DNA from: CAZMCC01 sp964564695
Lineage (GTDB): Bacteria; Planctomycetota; Phycisphaerae; Phycisphaerales; UBA1924
Length of the DNA: 59,895 nucleotides
Direction of reading: 5' to 3'
Assembly: GCA_964564695.1 (NCBI GenBank)
Contig: CAZMCC010000009.1
Coordinates: forward strand, 1-59,895
Part shown: positions 59,848 through 59,895 of the stretch, piece after piece
How the letters are laid out: every line of letters starts with the position of its first letter
Numbering within the stretch: the stretch's first letter is position 1
The notes under the pieces: generated by a model
The model's input: the letters and a program-made list of their open reading frames with translations, nothing else
Told to the model about the DNA's origin: nothing
Databases searched by the model: none
Position numbers and translations under genes: made by a program

Positions 59848-59878
59848 GGCCGATCACAGGCGGGACGCCTGTGCCACT
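59835..59878. repeat. Inverted copy of the gtggcacaggcgtcc double hairpin
   Basis: atcggcc / ggccgat around ccgagc (59835-59854) is followed by cacaggcg-gga-cgcctgtg (59855-59873) and foot gccac. It is the reverse of the element at 56512-56560 and lies at the right edge of the window. Confidence 0.8.
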
Positions 59879-59895
59879 GTTGTCGGACACAGGCG

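Overview
The window is about 60 kb of very GC-rich chromosomal DNA. It most likely comes from a planctomycete of the class Phycisphaerae. The evidence is several secreted proteins ending in paired dockerin-like segments of the 'GC-type' seen in that group, four proteins with a prepilin-type N-terminal cleavage/methylation signal (one with the H-X9-DG C-terminal pattern), a PEP-CTERM-like sorting tail, frequent GTG/TTG starts, and housekeeping genes (rpsB, tsf, dnaK, valS) scattered among many single-gene units. No rRNA, tRNA, CRISPR array, phage or transposase gene was seen.

Layout. 1-5.5 kb: three paralogous prepilin-like genes (the first cut by the window edge, the second carrying a frameshift) around an inward-facing FG-GAP/dockerin protein. 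5.9-8.5 kb: nitroreductase, then rpsB-tsf on the minus strand. 8.9-16.8 kb: a plus-strand run of small genes (LamG/CHAP-like protein, methyltransferase, DUF899 thioredoxin-like protein with a clear sigma-70-like promoter, PaaI-type thioesterase, secreted putative metallopeptidase, SnoaL-like lipoprotein, DUF1697, S51 peptidase). 16.8-18.3 kb: two DUF1801 genes, the upstream one fused to what looks like the stump of a HepT toxin behind an intact MntA-like antitoxin. 18.4-29 kb: dnaK, a membrane protein plus methyltransferase, two secreted dockerin proteins, and a GH13 amylase. 29-34.4 kb: another prepilin-like gene, then a ribose-type ABC transporter in the order permease, binding protein, double ATPase. 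34.5-46.3 kb: membrane proteins, two zinc-ribbon membrane paralogues (one frameshifted), DUF4442, MBL hydrolase, DUF2934, TerC, a second secreted amylase with dockerin and a gluzincin-like lipoprotein. 46.3-59.9 kb: valS, TPR protein, Fur-family regulator, two divergent MBL-fold proteins, a lipoprotein with a small partner, DUF2892-like, a PEP-CTERM protein and cardiolipin synthase.

The secreted amylases, dockerin proteins, sugar ABC transporter and prepilin-like proteins fit a heterotroph that degrades polysaccharide at the cell surface and imports the sugars; this is inference.

The most unusual content lies between the genes. At least 16 hairpins share one architecture: stem sequences that differ but stay perfectly or nearly perfectly paired, a near-constant loop (C-A/C-A/G-A/G-G-C, mostly CAGAGC, CAAAGC, CCGAGC or CAAGGC), and a constant GGCAC/GCCAC foot on the loop's 3' side. 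One copy sits in frame inside the 26.7-29.0 kb amylase gene. Other repeat families form roughly 100-bp paired-arm structures at convergent gene ends, encode the C-terminal tails of two proteins and the N-terminus of another, and interrupt valS in frame.
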